From assembly GCF_001705235.1 (NCBI RefSeq), contig NZ_MCGV01000001.1, forward strand, positions 3,290,181-3,354,180: a stretch of 64,000 bases of DNA, written 5' to 3'. The notes below the pieces were generated by a model. It was not told where the DNA came from, did no database searches, and worked only from the letters and a program-made list of their open reading frames with translations. The position numbers were made by a program, and so were the translations under genes. Positions 48,731 to 59,047 of the stretch are shown here, one piece after another (the first letter of the stretch is position 1; every line of letters begins with the position of its first letter). The stretch is from Clostridium pasteurianum. Lineage in GTDB: Bacteria > Bacillota > Clostridia > Clostridiales > Clostridiaceae.

Positions 48731-48764
48731 AAGCTCCATAATATTATGGAGCTTATTTTTATTA
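48731..48764 (+). terminator. purine riboswitch terminator
   Basis: AAGCTCCATAAT and ATTATGGAGCTT form a perfect 24-base palindrome (48731-48754) followed by ATTTTTATTA. It gives an off-switch when guanine binds. The rest of the leader to 48988 shows no gene. Confidence 0.88.
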
Positions 48765-48988
48765 CTATTAATACCTTTAGGTAAGCTTTTGTTTATGTTG
48801 CTGATATGCCCAATTTGTGTTTACCATAAATGGACATATTAGTAATATTATCAAAGTAATGCTTCTATTTGCCATACGTATTATATGCTTATATATATTT
48901 GCATAGTTTGAATAACATATAGTTTTTAACGGCAAAGTTTATAATTTTTACTTATTATAAATATTAAAGAAATTTTCAGGAGGTAATT

Positions 48989-50284
48989 ATGTTAGACAAG
49001 ATTTTTCACTTATCAGAAAACCACACAAACGTTAGAACAGAAATTTTAGCTGGATTCACTACTTTTATGACTATGGCATATATACTTGTTGTAAACCCAC
49101 AAATTTTAAGTCAAACTGGAATGCCAATTAAAGCAGTATTTACAGCTACAGTTTTAGCATCCTTCATAGGAACAATAATAATGGCATTTGCTGCCAATTA
49201 TCCATTCGGAATGGCACCAGGTATGGGGCTTAACGCACTATTTACTTATACAATATGTATTACAATGAAATTCTCTTGGCAGACAGCTCTAGCAGCATCA
49301 TTTATTGAAGGTATCATATTTTTAGCATTAAATTTATTCAAAGTTAGACAACTTATTATTGACAGTGTACCACAGACCTTAAAATATGCTATTAGTATAG
49401 GAGTTGGTTTCTTTATAACATTTATAGGACTTCAAGATGCAGGAATAATAGTTGCTTCAAAGTCAACTTTAGTTGCACTTGCAAGTCTTAAAACTCCAAC
49501 AGTACTACTTGCAGTATTAGGTGTTTTGCTTATAGCAGTTCTTTATAGTAAAAATGTAAAAGGATCTTTTGTTATAGGAATGTTTGCTATATATATTATA
49601 GGTATAGTACTTGGACTTGCTAAAGCACCTAGTGCAAATTTAAAAGATTACATGCCGCAATCAGTTGCACCAGTATTTTTAAAGTTTGATTTTAAGAGTG
49701 CTATGGTTATTGGAACAATTCCAGTAATACTTTCAATGTTATTCATAGATATTTTTGATAGTATAGGAACTTTAATAGGTTTAGCATCAAAGGCTGGTTT
49801 CCTTGATGAAAAAGGAAATGTTAAGAATGCCGATAGAGTTTTAACAGCTGATGCCGTTGGATCAACTATAGGAGCTTGTCTCGGTACTTCAACTCCAGTT
49901 GTATATGTTGAATCTGCTTCAGGTATAGCAGAAGGCGGAAAAACAGGACTTACAGGTCTTACAGTTGCAATATTGTTTTTAGTATCAATATTTTTATCAC
50001 CAGTATTTACAGCAATACCTTCTTTTGCAACAGGTCCTGTTCTTGTAGTTTTAGGTGCTGTAATGATGGAACCTATAAATAAGGTCGATTTTTCCGATTT
50101 CTCAGAAACATTTCCTGTATTTATAACATTAGTATTAATACTTTTGACATATTCTATTACTGATGGTCTTGCTCTTGGATTTTTATCATATGTTGTAATA
50201 AAGATATTTAATGGAAAAGCAAAAGAAATTCCAAAATCACTATATGTAATATCTTTATTATTTATTTTAATGTTCGCTATTTAA
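48989..50284 (+). CDS. NCS2-family hypoxanthine/guanine permease
   Basis: 431 residues, AzgA/PbuG subgroup of NCS2 with about 12-14 membrane helices. TTFMTMAYILVVNPQIL near the start, GMAPGMGLNALFTY and GTSTPVVYVESASGIAEGGK carry the substrate-site residues. Imports purine bases with protons. Regulated by the guanine riboswitch in its 350-base leader, which supports the substrate. AGGAGGT precedes the ATG. Confidence 0.93.
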   Translation: MLDKIFHLSENHTNVRTEILAGFTTFMTMAYILVVNPQILSQTGMPIKAVFTATVLASFIGTIIMAFAANYPFGMAPGMGLNALFTYTICITMKFSWQTALAASFIEGIIFLALNLFKVRQLIIDSVPQTLKYAISIGVGFFITFIGLQDAGIIVASKSTLVALASLKTPTVLLAVLGVLLIAVLYSKNVKGSFVIGMFAIYIIGIVLGLAKAPSANLKDYMPQSVAPVFLKFDFKSAMVIGTIPVILSMLFIDIFDSIGTLIGLASKAGFLDEKGNVKNADRVLTADAVGSTIGACLGTSTPVVYVESASGIAEGGKTGLTGLTVAILFLVSIFLSPVFTAIPSFATGPVLVVLGAVMMEPINKVDFSDFSETFPVFITLVLILLTYSITDGLALGFLSYVVIKIFNGKAKEIPKSLYVISLLFILMFAI

Positions 50285-50317
50285 TTTAAAGTATTATATT
50301 AATTAAGTAAAAAATTT

Positions 50318-50361
50318 AAGGATTATTCAGTAACTAAAATTACTGGATAATCCTTTTTTTA
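50318..50361 (+). terminator. Rho-independent terminator after the purine permease
   Basis: AAGGATTATTCAGTAA (50318-50333) and TTACTGGATAATCCTT (50340-50355) form a 16-bp stem followed by T-rich sequence. Confidence 0.92.
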
Positions 50362-50509
50362 TTTTATGAAAAAGGTAGTTAGTTAATTATTTATGAGAAT
50401 AATTGTAAAAAGATAGCTATAATCCATTATATGTAATTAGCAAATACACAAAAATAAGACTTGATTTTTGGGAAAAAGTGAATATAAAACAAGTATATTA
50501 GATAATTAC

Positions 50510-50557
50510 AAAAAAAAGCGGGCTATAAAATTATTTTGATAATTTTAAATTATAGTC
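50510..50557 (-). terminator. leftward terminator-like hairpin with no assigned transcript
   Basis: On the minus strand GACTATAA…TTATAGCC (50521-50557) with inner stem AAAATTAT/ATAATTTT is followed by CGC and eight T. No leftward gene precedes it. The gap 50362-50707 otherwise shows only the promoter region of the next permease. Confidence 0.5.
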
Positions 50558-50707
50558 TAAAAAATTGATAAAATAACAAAGAAATAGAATATTTTTGAGC
50601 ATAATGAAATTATTTTGTAGAAAATTAAGCTATAATTGAATTTTTATATATAACTAATTAATCGTATAATAGAAAGGCTTGTTATTATACAATTAAGGAG
50701 AACATTG

Positions 50708-52099
50708 ATGAAAATATTTAGAAGAAAATCGCTAGAAAATATGCTAATTAGTGCGAAAAAAACAAATCTTGAGAAAACACTTAAAACTAAAGACATAGCA
50801 GCGCTAGGAATAGGGGCAGTTGTTGGAGTAGGAATATTTGTTGCTACAGGTACGGGTGCCAATATGGCAGGACCTAGTATTATCGTTTCATTTTTTTTAG
50901 CAGCTGTAGTGGCATGTCTTTGTGGTTTGTGTTATTCTGAACTGGCCACCATGTTTCCTGTGTCTGGAAGCACATATTCATATGCATACATAACCTTTGG
51001 CGAGTTTATAGCAATGATAATAGGTTGGTGTCTTACATCTGAATATCTTGTTGCTTGTAGTGCTGTTGCTTCAGGATGGTCTGGAACGTTTATTGGAATA
51101 TTAAAAAATATAGGAATAGCTCTTCCAAAGGCTATTACAGCATCACCAAGTAAGGGTGGTATTGTTGATTTGCCGGCTGTTCTTATAACTTTGTTATTAA
51201 CATATATGTTGTATTATGGCATGAAGGAAAGTTCTCATATTAATAATATAATTGTTGTTGTTAAAATATCTGTTATATTACTTTTTTTAATACTTGGTGT
51301 ATCGCATATAAATTTTTCAAACTACAAGCCTTTTGCGCCTTTTGGAATTAAAGGAATGTTTGCGGGAGCATCTACAATATTCTTTTCCTATATAGGATTT
51401 GATGCTATTTCCACTACGGCTGAGGAAGCTGAAAATCCAGGCAGGGATGTTTCTAGAGGATTAATAATTTGTCTTGCAGTTGTGAGTTTTTTGTATGTGT
51501 CGGTTGCTTTTGTTTTAACAGGTATTGTTCCTTATAGTAAAATAATTCCTGAAAATGCAGTTCCAGGAGCACTTGCAAGTATCGGAATAAGATGGGGATC
51601 TGCGTTAGTTGGAGTTGGTGCTATATTAGGCATGATATCAACTTTAATAGCTGTTCTTTATGGTCAAATAAGAATATTTATGGCTATGTCAAGAGATGGA
51701 TTGTTACCTAAAATAATGTGTAAAATTCATCCAGTGCATAAAACACCTTATGTAGCTACAGCACTTACTGGAATTACAGCATCTATAATAGCTGGGCTTT
51801 TACCACTGGATATTATCACTAATTTTTTAAGTATAGGAACACTTATAAGTTTTTCCATGGTTTCTGTAGCTGTTATTGTGCTTAGAAAGACTATGCCCAA
51901 TATGGAAAGAAAATTTAAATGTCCAGGAGTTCCTTTTACGCCAATAATAACTGTATTAAGTTGTATAGCACTTATGACTACATTGAAAAAAATAACATGG
52001 GAAGCGTTTATTGTATGGCTTTTTATAGGAATAGCATTTTATTTCTTTTATGGAATGAAACACAGCTCACTTAATGAAAATGAAAAAAAAGATAATTAA
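50708..52099 (+). CDS. APC-family amino acid permease
   Basis: 463 residues with 12-13 membrane helices, cationic amino acid transporter-like (YfnA/CAT group). IGAVVGVGIFVATG at helix 1 is the substrate-binding loop, YSELATMFPVSGSTYSYAY at helix 3, and FSYIGFDAISTTAEEAENPGRD at helix 6 are hallmarks. AAGGAG precedes the ATG by 7 bases. Monocistronic with its own terminator. Confidence 0.9.
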   Translation: MKIFRRKSLENMLISAKKTNLEKTLKTKDIAALGIGAVVGVGIFVATGTGANMAGPSIIVSFFLAAVVACLCGLCYSELATMFPVSGSTYSYAYITFGEFIAMIIGWCLTSEYLVACSAVASGWSGTFIGILKNIGIALPKAITASPSKGGIVDLPAVLITLLLTYMLYYGMKESSHINNIIVVVKISVILLFLILGVSHINFSNYKPFAPFGIKGMFAGASTIFFSYIGFDAISTTAEEAENPGRDVSRGLIICLAVVSFLYVSVAFVLTGIVPYSKIIPENAVPGALASIGIRWGSALVGVGAILGMISTLIAVLYGQIRIFMAMSRDGLLPKIMCKIHPVHKTPYVATALTGITASIIAGLLPLDIITNFLSIGTLISFSMVSVAVIVLRKTMPNMERKFKCPGVPFTPIITVLSCIALMTTLKKITWEAFIVWLFIGIAFYFFYGMKHSSLNENEKKDN

Positions 52100-52138
52100 A
52101 TGTTTATTTTAAGTTTGTGTGTTTAAAGAAATTTTATA

Positions 52139-52176
52139 AGGTATGTCAAAAGGTAAGTTTTGACATACCTTTTTTT
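52139..52176 (+). terminator. Rho-independent terminator after the amino acid permease
   Basis: AGGTATGTCAAAA (52139-52151) pairs with TTTTGACATACCT (52158-52170), followed by TTTTTT. Confidence 0.93.
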
Positions 52177-52291
52177 AGTATAGAAATGTTGAAAATAATC
52201 ACAAATTGTGATAAGTTAATAATTATATAAAAATAGTTGATATTTTATTAAATTTAGCACGACTATACTGAAAAAAATGAGGTGACAGTCT

Positions 52292-54289
52292 ATGAAAAGT
52301 ATTAAATCAAAAATAATTGTTTTGGTTTCTGCATTATGTTCGTTTCTATTAATATGTTCTTTCCTTTCAAGTTATTTTATATTAAAAAAAGCTTTATTTA
52401 GCCAGTATACAGATAAAATGATAGTTAGCTCTGAAAAATATTCTGAAATGATTAATGGCTGGCTTGATACCCAAACTAAGGTATTTAATGAAGTTGCCGA
52501 AAATACAGAAAATAACAATATGATTAAAAATGATGATGATATTCTAAAATATTTTTCAAGGAAGATAAAAAGTAATTCAAATGTAAGTGATATTTACGCA
52601 GCTTTTGAAGATGGCAAGTTCATTGATGGAGCTGGATGGGTACCACCAGCAGGATATGATGCGAGACAAAGAGATTGGTATAAAGATGCAATCACAAAAA
52701 ATAAAATTACATATACCCCTTATTTTGATTTAGTTACAAAGAAAATTGTTGTTTCGGTAGCTATGCCTGTAGAAGTGAATGGGAAAAAGGGAGTTATAAG
52801 TGAAGATATAAAAATGGATTCAATTGTTAATAATATTAATAACGCTAAAACAGTAAAAAATAGTTATGGATATTTAGTTGATAATGAAAATAATGTGTTA
52901 GTTCATCCTTATAAAGGATTTAAACCTATAAAGGATAAATTGCAAAATTTAGATACCTTTCAAAGCGGAAAGTATAAAGACATTGTGTCTTCAAATAAGG
53001 GACAACTTATTAAACTAAGTGATTATGATGGAGTCGATAGATATTTTATAAGTTCGAAGGTTAAAATCTCTAATTGGACAGTTGGTTTTGCTATACCAGA
53101 GAGTGAGTTTACTAAAGGACTTCAGTCTTTTATAATACTTTCAATAATAATATTTGCTCTGTATATAGGTATTGCAGTTTTGATTTCAATGTACCTAGCT
53201 AAAAAAATATCTGATCCAATAGTAATAGTAACAAAATCAATAAATAGGATGAAAAATCTAGAATTTTCATACGATGAAAAATTAAATGGGGTGATTGAAA
53301 ATAAGGATGAAACCGGAAGAATAGCAAAGGCAGTTGTTAATTTAGGAGAAACATTAAATAACATGGTTAAGAGTATAAAGAATAATTCTGACAAAATAGC
53401 AGAGCATTCAGAAAGTGTATCTGTAGCTTTGAAGGAAACAGTTAAATCTATAGAGGAAGTGTCAAAAACATCAGAAGAATTAGCTAAAGGCTCAGTAAAT
53501 CAAGCATCAGAAGCAGGAAATGGATTTAAGAGATTAAATGAACTTTCTATAGAGATAAATGATGTAGTCAATAGTGCTAATGAAGTTAGAAAATATTCTA
53601 ATAGCACAAAACAAGAAAATAATGAGGGACTTAATGCAATAACAATACTTAATGATAAATTAAATCACAATAATGAGGCAGCAGGTAAGGTATACAGTAG
53701 TATTGATGAGTTAGCTCAAAAATCAAAGAGTATAGGTTCCATAATAGAAACAATAGAAGGTTTAGCCGAGCAGACTAATTTACTTGCTTTAAATGCAGCA
53801 ATTGAAGCTGCAAGGGCAGGGGAAGCTGGAAAGGGATTTTCTGTTGTTGCAGATGAAGTTAGAGTGCTTTCAGAAGGGACATCAGAGGCTACAAAAAAGA
53901 TTTCTAGTTTTATAGCTGAAATGCAGAATGAAGTGAATAACGTTAAAGCTAGTGTTAAGGATTCTGAGAAAACAAATATAGAGGCAAATTCTAGCATGGG
54001 TAAAGCGAGCGAAGCATTTAATAATATTGCTAAATCTATGAATAATACCATAAGCAATATAGAAGATCTTATATTGAAGATATCTAGCGTTAATGATCAT
54101 AAAGAGGATGTTATGAAATTTATTGAAAATATATCTGCTATATCGGAAGAGGCTGCTGCAGGAACTGAGGAACTTTCGTCATCCGTTGCTGAACAGAACA
54201 GTGTGGTTGAAAATATATCTGGCAACATGGGTGAACTTGAAAATATTGCAGTAGAACTTCGAAATATAGTTAATAAGTTTAAATTATAG
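52292..54289 (+). CDS. methyl-accepting chemotaxis protein with dCache sensor
   Basis: 665 residues. Helix 1 about 8-31, double Cache domain about 35-275 ([40 protein letters not shown]), helix 2 about 280-305, HAMP, then the signalling domain with tip [18 protein letters not shown]. RxxWY-type spacing in the membrane-distal Cache half is that of amino-acid-binding dCache sensors, so an amino acid ligand is plausible. GAGGTGA precedes the start. Confidence 0.92.
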   Translation: MKSIKSKIIVLVSALCSFLLICSFLSSYFILKKALFSQYTDKMIVSSEKYSEMINGWLDTQTKVFNEVAENTENNNMIKNDDDILKYFSRKIKSNSNVSDIYAAFEDGKFIDGAGWVPPAGYDARQRDWYKDAITKNKITYTPYFDLVTKKIVVSVAMPVEVNGKKGVISEDIKMDSIVNNINNAKTVKNSYGYLVDNENNVLVHPYKGFKPIKDKLQNLDTFQSGKYKDIVSSNKGQLIKLSDYDGVDRYFISSKVKISNWTVGFAIPESEFTKGLQSFIILSIIIFALYIGIAVLISMYLAKKISDPIVIVTKSINRMKNLEFSYDEKLNGVIENKDETGRIAKAVVNLGETLNNMVKSIKNNSDKIAEHSESVSVALKETVKSIEEVSKTSEELAKGSVNQASEAGNGFKRLNELSIEINDVVNSANEVRKYSNSTKQENNEGLNAITILNDKLNHNNEAAGKVYSSIDELAQKSKSIGSIIETIEGLAEQTNLLALNAAIEAARAGEAGKGFSVVADEVRVLSEGTSEATKKISSFIAEMQNEVNNVKASVKDSEKTNIEANSSMGKASEAFNNIAKSMNNTISNIEDLILKISSVNDHKEDVMKFIENISAISEEAAAGTEELSSSVAEQNSVVENISGNMGELENIAVELRNIVNKFKL

Positions 54290-54363
54290 CTATATTATGG
54301 ATATAATTTTATCCTTTTGGTATAATAGTGTAATGTTAAATATATTACGTGGAGGAATAAAAT

Positions 54364-54888
54364 ATGAAAAACCCAATAGTTACAATTGAAATGGAAAATG
54401 AAAACAAGATAAAGATAGAGTTATATCCTAAAATAGCTCCTAATACTGTGAATAATTTTATTTCACTTATAAATCATAATTTTTATGATGGAGTAATATT
54501 TCACAGAGTAATACCTGGTTTTATGATTCAAGGTGGAGATCCTGATGGAAATGGAATGGGTGGTCCTGGTTATGCTATAAAAGGAGAATTTTCATCCAAT
54601 GGTTTTCCTAATAACTTAAAGCATGAAAAAGGAGTAATTTCCATGGCTAGAACTGGATTCCCTGATTCAGCAGGTTCACAGTTTTTCATAATGGTACAGG
54701 ATGCACCTCATCTTGATGGAGACTATGCTGCTTTTGGAAAAGTAATAGAGGGAATAGAAGAAGCCCAGAGAATAGTTTCAGTAAAAAGAGACTATTCCGA
54801 TAGACCTTTAGAAGATCAAAAAATTAAGACTATGAAAGTTGAAACTTTTGGAGAAGATTATCCAGAGCCTGAAATAATAGAAGAATAA
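54364..54888 (+). CDS. cyclophilin-type peptidyl-prolyl isomerase
   Basis: 174 residues, cytoplasmic, no signal peptide. Active-site segments FHRVIPGFMIQGGD, SMARTGFPDSAGSQFFIM and LDGDYAAFGKVIEG are all present, with the catalytic Arg in FHRV. It catalyses cis-trans isomerisation of prolyl bonds. GGAGGAA precedes the ATG; monocistronic. Confidence 0.93.
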   Translation: MKNPIVTIEMENENKIKIELYPKIAPNTVNNFISLINHNFYDGVIFHRVIPGFMIQGGDPDGNGMGGPGYAIKGEFSSNGFPNNLKHEKGVISMARTGFPDSAGSQFFIMVQDAPHLDGDYAAFGKVIEGIEEAQRIVSVKRDYSDRPLEDQKIKTMKVETFGEDYPEPEIIEE

Positions 54889-54896
54889 AATACGTG

Positions 54897-54931
54897 AAAT
54901 CCTGCTAAATTAATTTTAGCAGGATTTTTTT
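54897..54931 (+). terminator. Rho-independent terminator after the cyclophilin gene
   Basis: AAATCCTGCTAAA (54897-54909) pairs with TTTAGCAGGATTT (54915-54927) and continues into T. Confidence 0.92.
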
Positions 54932-55140
54932 ATGCGCATTTAGTACTTAAAATGCCACTCAGTACCATTTATATTATGGATGAAATTATTTGTTTAATTA
55001 TAATGTAATTAAATATTTAACATATAAGTTAAAAAAATGAAATAAATAATGGATTACTATTGCATTTTACTATTGGTATGGTATATAATAAAAAAAATAC
55101 ATTATTTTTGTAAAATTAATAAAAAAAGGGGGAGTATTTT

Positions 55141-57018
55141 ATGAAAAAGTGTACAAAGACAATGCTGTCAATAAGTACAGCAATATTTTTAACTATAGGC
55201 AGCTTTCCAAGTGTAATTCATGCAGAAACTCAAGGAAATGTTGAAGTTGCAGAGGGAGCAGCGGACACAATTACGGGTAAGGCTTCATTTTTTGGTGATG
55301 TTGACCCGAATACTAAGGTTACAATTGATATTGTAATGAAAATTCAAAACAAATCTGAACTTGAAAATTACATTAGGGGTACAGTTACACCTAAAAGCTC
55401 TAATTATAGAAAATATTTAAGTGTAGCTGAATTTAAAAAATCATTTGCCCCAAAATTGAAACAAATTAAGAAATTGACTGAATATTTAAAAGCTTTTGGT
55501 ATTACGAGCGAAGTGTATCAAGATAATTTGATTGTTACTGCTACAGGAACGGTAGGGCAGATAAATAAAGCTTTTGATGTTAAATTACAACATGCAACTT
55601 ATAAAGGAAAAACATTCCGCGCAACTAAAAAGCAACCTAAACTTCCAAAGAATATTGCAGATGATATACTATGTGTTTTAGGGTTAAGTAATTATTCTGG
55701 CTATAAAGCAAGAACTGAAATGATTCCAAATGATTTAAAGCCATCAGGTGACAGTGAACCAGCTTCTCTCAATCCTTCAGATTTTATTAAGCATTATAAT
55801 GTACAACCTTTGTATGACAATGGGGCTAGTGGTAAAAATCAAAGTATAGGTATTGTTACATTAGCAGAATTTAATACGAATGATGCATATTCTTTCTGGC
55901 AGCAAGAAGGAATAAAAACTGATCCAAATCGTATAAAAGTTAATGATGTCGATGGTGGTTCTGGAACTGATGGAGCAGATGAAAGTACACTTGATGTAGA
56001 GCAGTCGGGTGCAATAGCTCCAAAAGCTAAAGTTAATGTATATGTTGGACCGAATACAGACCCTGGTTTTGTAGATGCTTTTGCTAAGGTAATTAATGAA
56101 AATAAATGTCATCAAATATCTACAAGTTGGGGAGAAAGCGATGATTATATTGAATATTCAGTAGAACAAGGTCAAGAAACTCGCGAATATGCAGAAACAT
56201 TTAATCAATTATATATGCAAGCGGCAGCACAAGGAATTTCAATGTTTGCAACAGCAGGAGACAATGGAGCATATGATTCAACCGAAAATACACCACCTTC
56301 ATATGAGCTTGATGCAGATAATCCAGGTGATAGTCCATACATTATATCAGCAGGAGGTACTACATTAGCTTGGAAGGGAACTGTAAAAGGTGTACAAGTA
56401 AAAGTAGATAATGAACGTGCTTGGGGATGGGATTATTTATATCCTGCATTTGATGCTGAGGGATTATATGCTAGTGGAAAATTAAAGAAATACTTTGGTG
56501 GCGGAGGCGGAGGCTTTAGCAAGATCTTTGATACTCCATATTATCAAAAAGGTGTTTCTGGTGTAAACACTTTTACAGGAGTTCAGCAGTGGAAAGCCTC
56601 AAATCCAGATGGTGTACGTCTTTTAAATGTAACTAGAGAAAGTACTCCACAGATTGTTACAGGTAAAGGTACTGGAAGGAATGTACCTGATATTTCAATG
56701 AATGCAGATCCATACACAGGTTACAATTTGTATTATAATGGTAAAATGATTAATATTGGTGGTACAAGTATAGTTGCTCCACAGTTAGCAGGTTTAAGTG
56801 CCTTAATAAATGATAATAATAAGACTCAGGTTGGCTTTTGGAATCCTCAAATATATAGATTTGCACAAAGTAAGGATTCTCCTATAACACCACTTAATGA
56901 TACAGGTGTAGGAAATGACAATATTTTTTATACAGGTACAAAGGGAGCAATTTATAATCAAGCAACCGGACTCGGCATACCAAATGTTGCAAAATTAAGT
57001 GCAAGCTTTGGAAAATAG
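55141..57018 (+). CDS. secreted S53 (sedolisin/kumamolisin-like) serine-carboxyl peptidase
   Basis: 625 residues. Signal peptide 1-29, an activation prodomain about 50-190 (KFSP-like segment SKSSNYRKYLSVAEFKKSF), then the subtilisin-fold catalytic domain. The family's Glu281 and Asp285 (ESTLD), oxyanion Asp374 (TAGDNG) and nucleophile Ser543 (GGTSIVAPQ) are all present, with a C-terminal calcium-site region. S53 enzymes are typically acid-active, which suits an acid-producing clostridium. AAGGGGGAG precedes the ATG. Confidence 0.92.
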   Translation: MKKCTKTMLSISTAIFLTIGSFPSVIHAETQGNVEVAEGAADTITGKASFFGDVDPNTKVTIDIVMKIQNKSELENYIRGTVTPKSSNYRKYLSVAEFKKSFAPKLKQIKKLTEYLKAFGITSEVYQDNLIVTATGTVGQINKAFDVKLQHATYKGKTFRATKKQPKLPKNIADDILCVLGLSNYSGYKARTEMIPNDLKPSGDSEPASLNPSDFIKHYNVQPLYDNGASGKNQSIGIVTLAEFNTNDAYSFWQQEGIKTDPNRIKVNDVDGGSGTDGADESTLDVEQSGAIAPKAKVNVYVGPNTDPGFVDAFAKVINENKCHQISTSWGESDDYIEYSVEQGQETREYAETFNQLYMQAAAQGISMFATAGDNGAYDSTENTPPSYELDADNPGDSPYIISAGGTTLAWKGTVKGVQVKVDNERAWGWDYLYPAFDAEGLYASGKLKKYFGGGGGGFSKIFDTPYYQKGVSGVNTFTGVQQWKASNPDGVRLLNVTRESTPQIVTGKGTGRNVPDISMNADPYTGYNLYYNGKMINIGGTSIVAPQLAGLSALINDNNKTQVGFWNPQIYRFAQSKDSPITPLNDTGVGNDNIFYTGTKGAIYNQATGLGIPNVAKLSASFGK

Positions 57019-57069
57019 GGACAAGCCTTTATAATTTAGTATAATATTTAAGGTTAGTATATTAAAAAA

Positions 57070-57139
57070 ATTAAGAATTAAGAATGAATGTAGATTTTCC
57101 AGAGTAAAGCAGCGGAAAATAATCATTCATTCTTAATTT
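57070..57139. repeat. palindromic repeat family 2, short copy b
   Basis: TTAAGAATTAAGAATGAATG and the inverted CATTCATTCTTAATTTTT bound about 70 bp. The centre GATTTTCCAGAGTAAAGCAG is the core block of the 22.1 kb copy in inverted orientation. It lies between the S53 peptidase and phosphodiesterase genes. Confidence 0.75.
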
Positions 57140-57208
57140 TTTTCTGTTTCTACCTAAGTGGACATATAAGTTTATTACTTGTAAAATAATAAGAGAGGGG
57201 ATGATATG

Positions 57209-57841
57209 ATGAATATAGCAGTTATTAGTGATGTTCATGGCAACTATAACGCTCTTAAACGCGTTATTGATGATATAAAAAAGAAAAAAATTAATTCAGT
57301 AATAGTTCTTGGAGATATAATATTTTCTGGAGAAGAACCACAAAAATGTTTTGATACAATTAAAAAGCTAAAGCCTCTCGCTTGGATTAAAGGAAATACG
57401 GATAATTGGTTTAATGAAATTGATGAAAATTTTAGACCGAAAAATGAAATAGAAGATAAAATTTATAGGAAGTTTATAAAAGTAAATAAAATAATTTTAA
57501 CTGATGTAAGCAAAACAATTAGGAAACTAAAAGCGAAAGAAGAAATTCAAATTGGAGGAAAAAGAATTCTATGTGTTCATGGCTCAGACAGAAAAATAGA
57601 TGAATCCATAGGAATTGCAACTCCTCCAAAAGATATGAATGAACTTATACATAGATTAGAATGCGATATTCTTTTGTGTGGGCATACACATTTGCCATAT
57701 ACAGCATTTTCTAATGGCAAACTCATCATGAATGTAGGGAGTGTTGGCTTACCTAAGGATGAAACAAAAGCTTCCTATGGTATTTTGACATTTGATGGTG
57801 ATAATTTTGAATATAGTATTAGAAAAATTAGCATCAATTAA
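57209..57841 (+). CDS. YfcE/MJ0936-type phosphodiesterase
   Basis: 210 residues, calcineurin-like fold: ISDVHGNYNAL, VLGDIIFSGEEP, IKGNTDNW, CVHGSDRK and CGHTHLPY followed by NVGSVGLP, the signature end of the YfcE group. Acts on phosphodiester bonds; the physiological substrate is unknown. Two adjacent ATGs (57206, 57209) follow GAGGGGATG. Four bases separate the stop from the frame of the following kinase gene region. Confidence 0.85.
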   Translation: MNIAVISDVHGNYNALKRVIDDIKKKKINSVIVLGDIIFSGEEPQKCFDTIKKLKPLAWIKGNTDNWFNEIDENFRPKNEIEDKIYRKFIKVNKIILTDVSKTIRKLKAKEEIQIGGKRILCVHGSDRKIDESIGIATPPKDMNELIHRLECDILLCGHTHLPYTAFSNGKLIMNVGSVGLPKDETKASYGILTFDGDNFEYSIRKISIN

Positions 57842-57868
57842 ATTGTGATTTTTCAGGAGAGGAAATTT

Positions 57869-59047
57869 ATGAATAATAAGATAAAAGGATATCTTGTTAC
57901 AATTGCATATGTGATATTAACAATTGAGTTAGTGACATGCTTTGTCCAAAACATACAGAATCCATGGCAGGCAATGTTCTTGTGTATGGCAATTATTGGG
58001 CTGTTTACTGTTCGCCAGATTGCATTAATTGGTAAAGAGTTTAGCAAATTATATTTTGTGTATGTACTTATTGAAACACTTCTTATTTTTATATTAGGAA
58101 AGTACAATGATGGCACAAGTTTTGTTGTTTTTTATTTTGTAATTATCTATGATGTAATATTTGAGCTTCAAGGTTTTTATTTTCTTCCCTTTTCTATAGG
58201 CTTTTACTTATTAACTTCTTACATAAACTATATTAAATTTAATGGTAGGAGTATAGTTAGTTTTTATACTTTGGAATTTAATAATTTCATTTTGTTTTCT
58301 TTTGTAATTATAATTACTTATCTATTGAAATATATATGCAGTATTAATGGTAAGCTTGAAGATACAAGCAGCAAATTGAGTATAAAAAATATACAGCTTG
58401 AGGACTCATTTGAGAATATTAAGAAAGCTTATGAAAAAAATGAAGATTATATTGTACTAAATACTAGAAATAGTTTTGCGAGAGAAATTCATGATACAGT
58501 TGGTCATACGCTTACAACGGCTTTGGTGGAAATGGAAGCCAGTAAGGTTCTTATGAATGAAAATAAAATTGGTGCATACGATAAATTAGATTCTTCAATA
58601 AATCAGGTTAGAAAAGGTCTTAGGCAGGTCAGAACTTCTGTGAGAAATTTTGATAAGCAGGATATAGATTATTATAATGAAGTTATTGAATTAATAAATA
58701 ATACAATTTTACATACGGAAGTTGCCATTAGATATGATATAGATGACTTTAAAGGAGAAGATGAACTTGTGAAGAGGTGTATTTTTAGAGCACTTCAAGA
58801 GGGAATAAGCAATGGAATAAGGCATGGAGAGGCAACAGCGTTTTTGTTTAAGCTTAAGTACAAGGGAAATATGCTTAAATTTTCATTAGAGAACAATGGT
58901 AAAGGCATAAGCCATTTTCAAAAGGGATTTGGGCTTAAGGCTATGGAGGAACGAGTCAAAGAGGCAAATGGGATTTTAAATATTATGACTGATATTGGTG
59001 AAGGTTTTAATATATATATAGATTTTAACATAGGGGGGGAATTTTGA
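57869..59047 (+). CDS. sensor histidine kinase, NarL/HisKA_3 family
   Basis: 392 residues. Five or six N-terminal membrane helices (about 7-165), a coiled-coil linker, then HisKA_3 with phospho-acceptor His208 (REIHDTVGHT) and a short HATPase domain (ALQEGISNGIRHG, LENNGKG, GFGLKAMEERV). It pairs with the response regulator that follows directly. GGAGAGG lies 7 bases before ATG 57869. Such intramembrane-type kinases next to FtsX-like ABC genes commonly sense antimicrobial peptides. Confidence 0.9.
   Translation: MNNKIKGYLVTIAYVILTIELVTCFVQNIQNPWQAMFLCMAIIGLFTVRQIALIGKEFSKLYFVYVLIETLLIFILGKYNDGTSFVVFYFVIIYDVIFELQGFYFLPFSIGFYLLTSYINYIKFNGRSIVSFYTLEFNNFILFSFVIIITYLLKYICSINGKLEDTSSKLSIKNIQLEDSFENIKKAYEKNEDYIVLNTRNSFAREIHDTVGHTLTTALVEMEASKVLMNENKIGAYDKLDSSINQVRKGLRQVRTSVRNFDKQDIDYYNEVIELINNTILHTEVAIRYDIDDFKGEDELVKRCIFRALQEGISNGIRHGEATAFLFKLKYKGNMLKFSLENNGKGISHFQKGFGLKAMEERVKEANGILNIMTDIGEGFNIYIDFNIGGEF

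Noticed and set aside
48648-48842. 64-residue reading frame upstream of the purine permease
   Set aside because: It lies across the guanine riboswitch aptamer and terminator and lacks a ribosome site.
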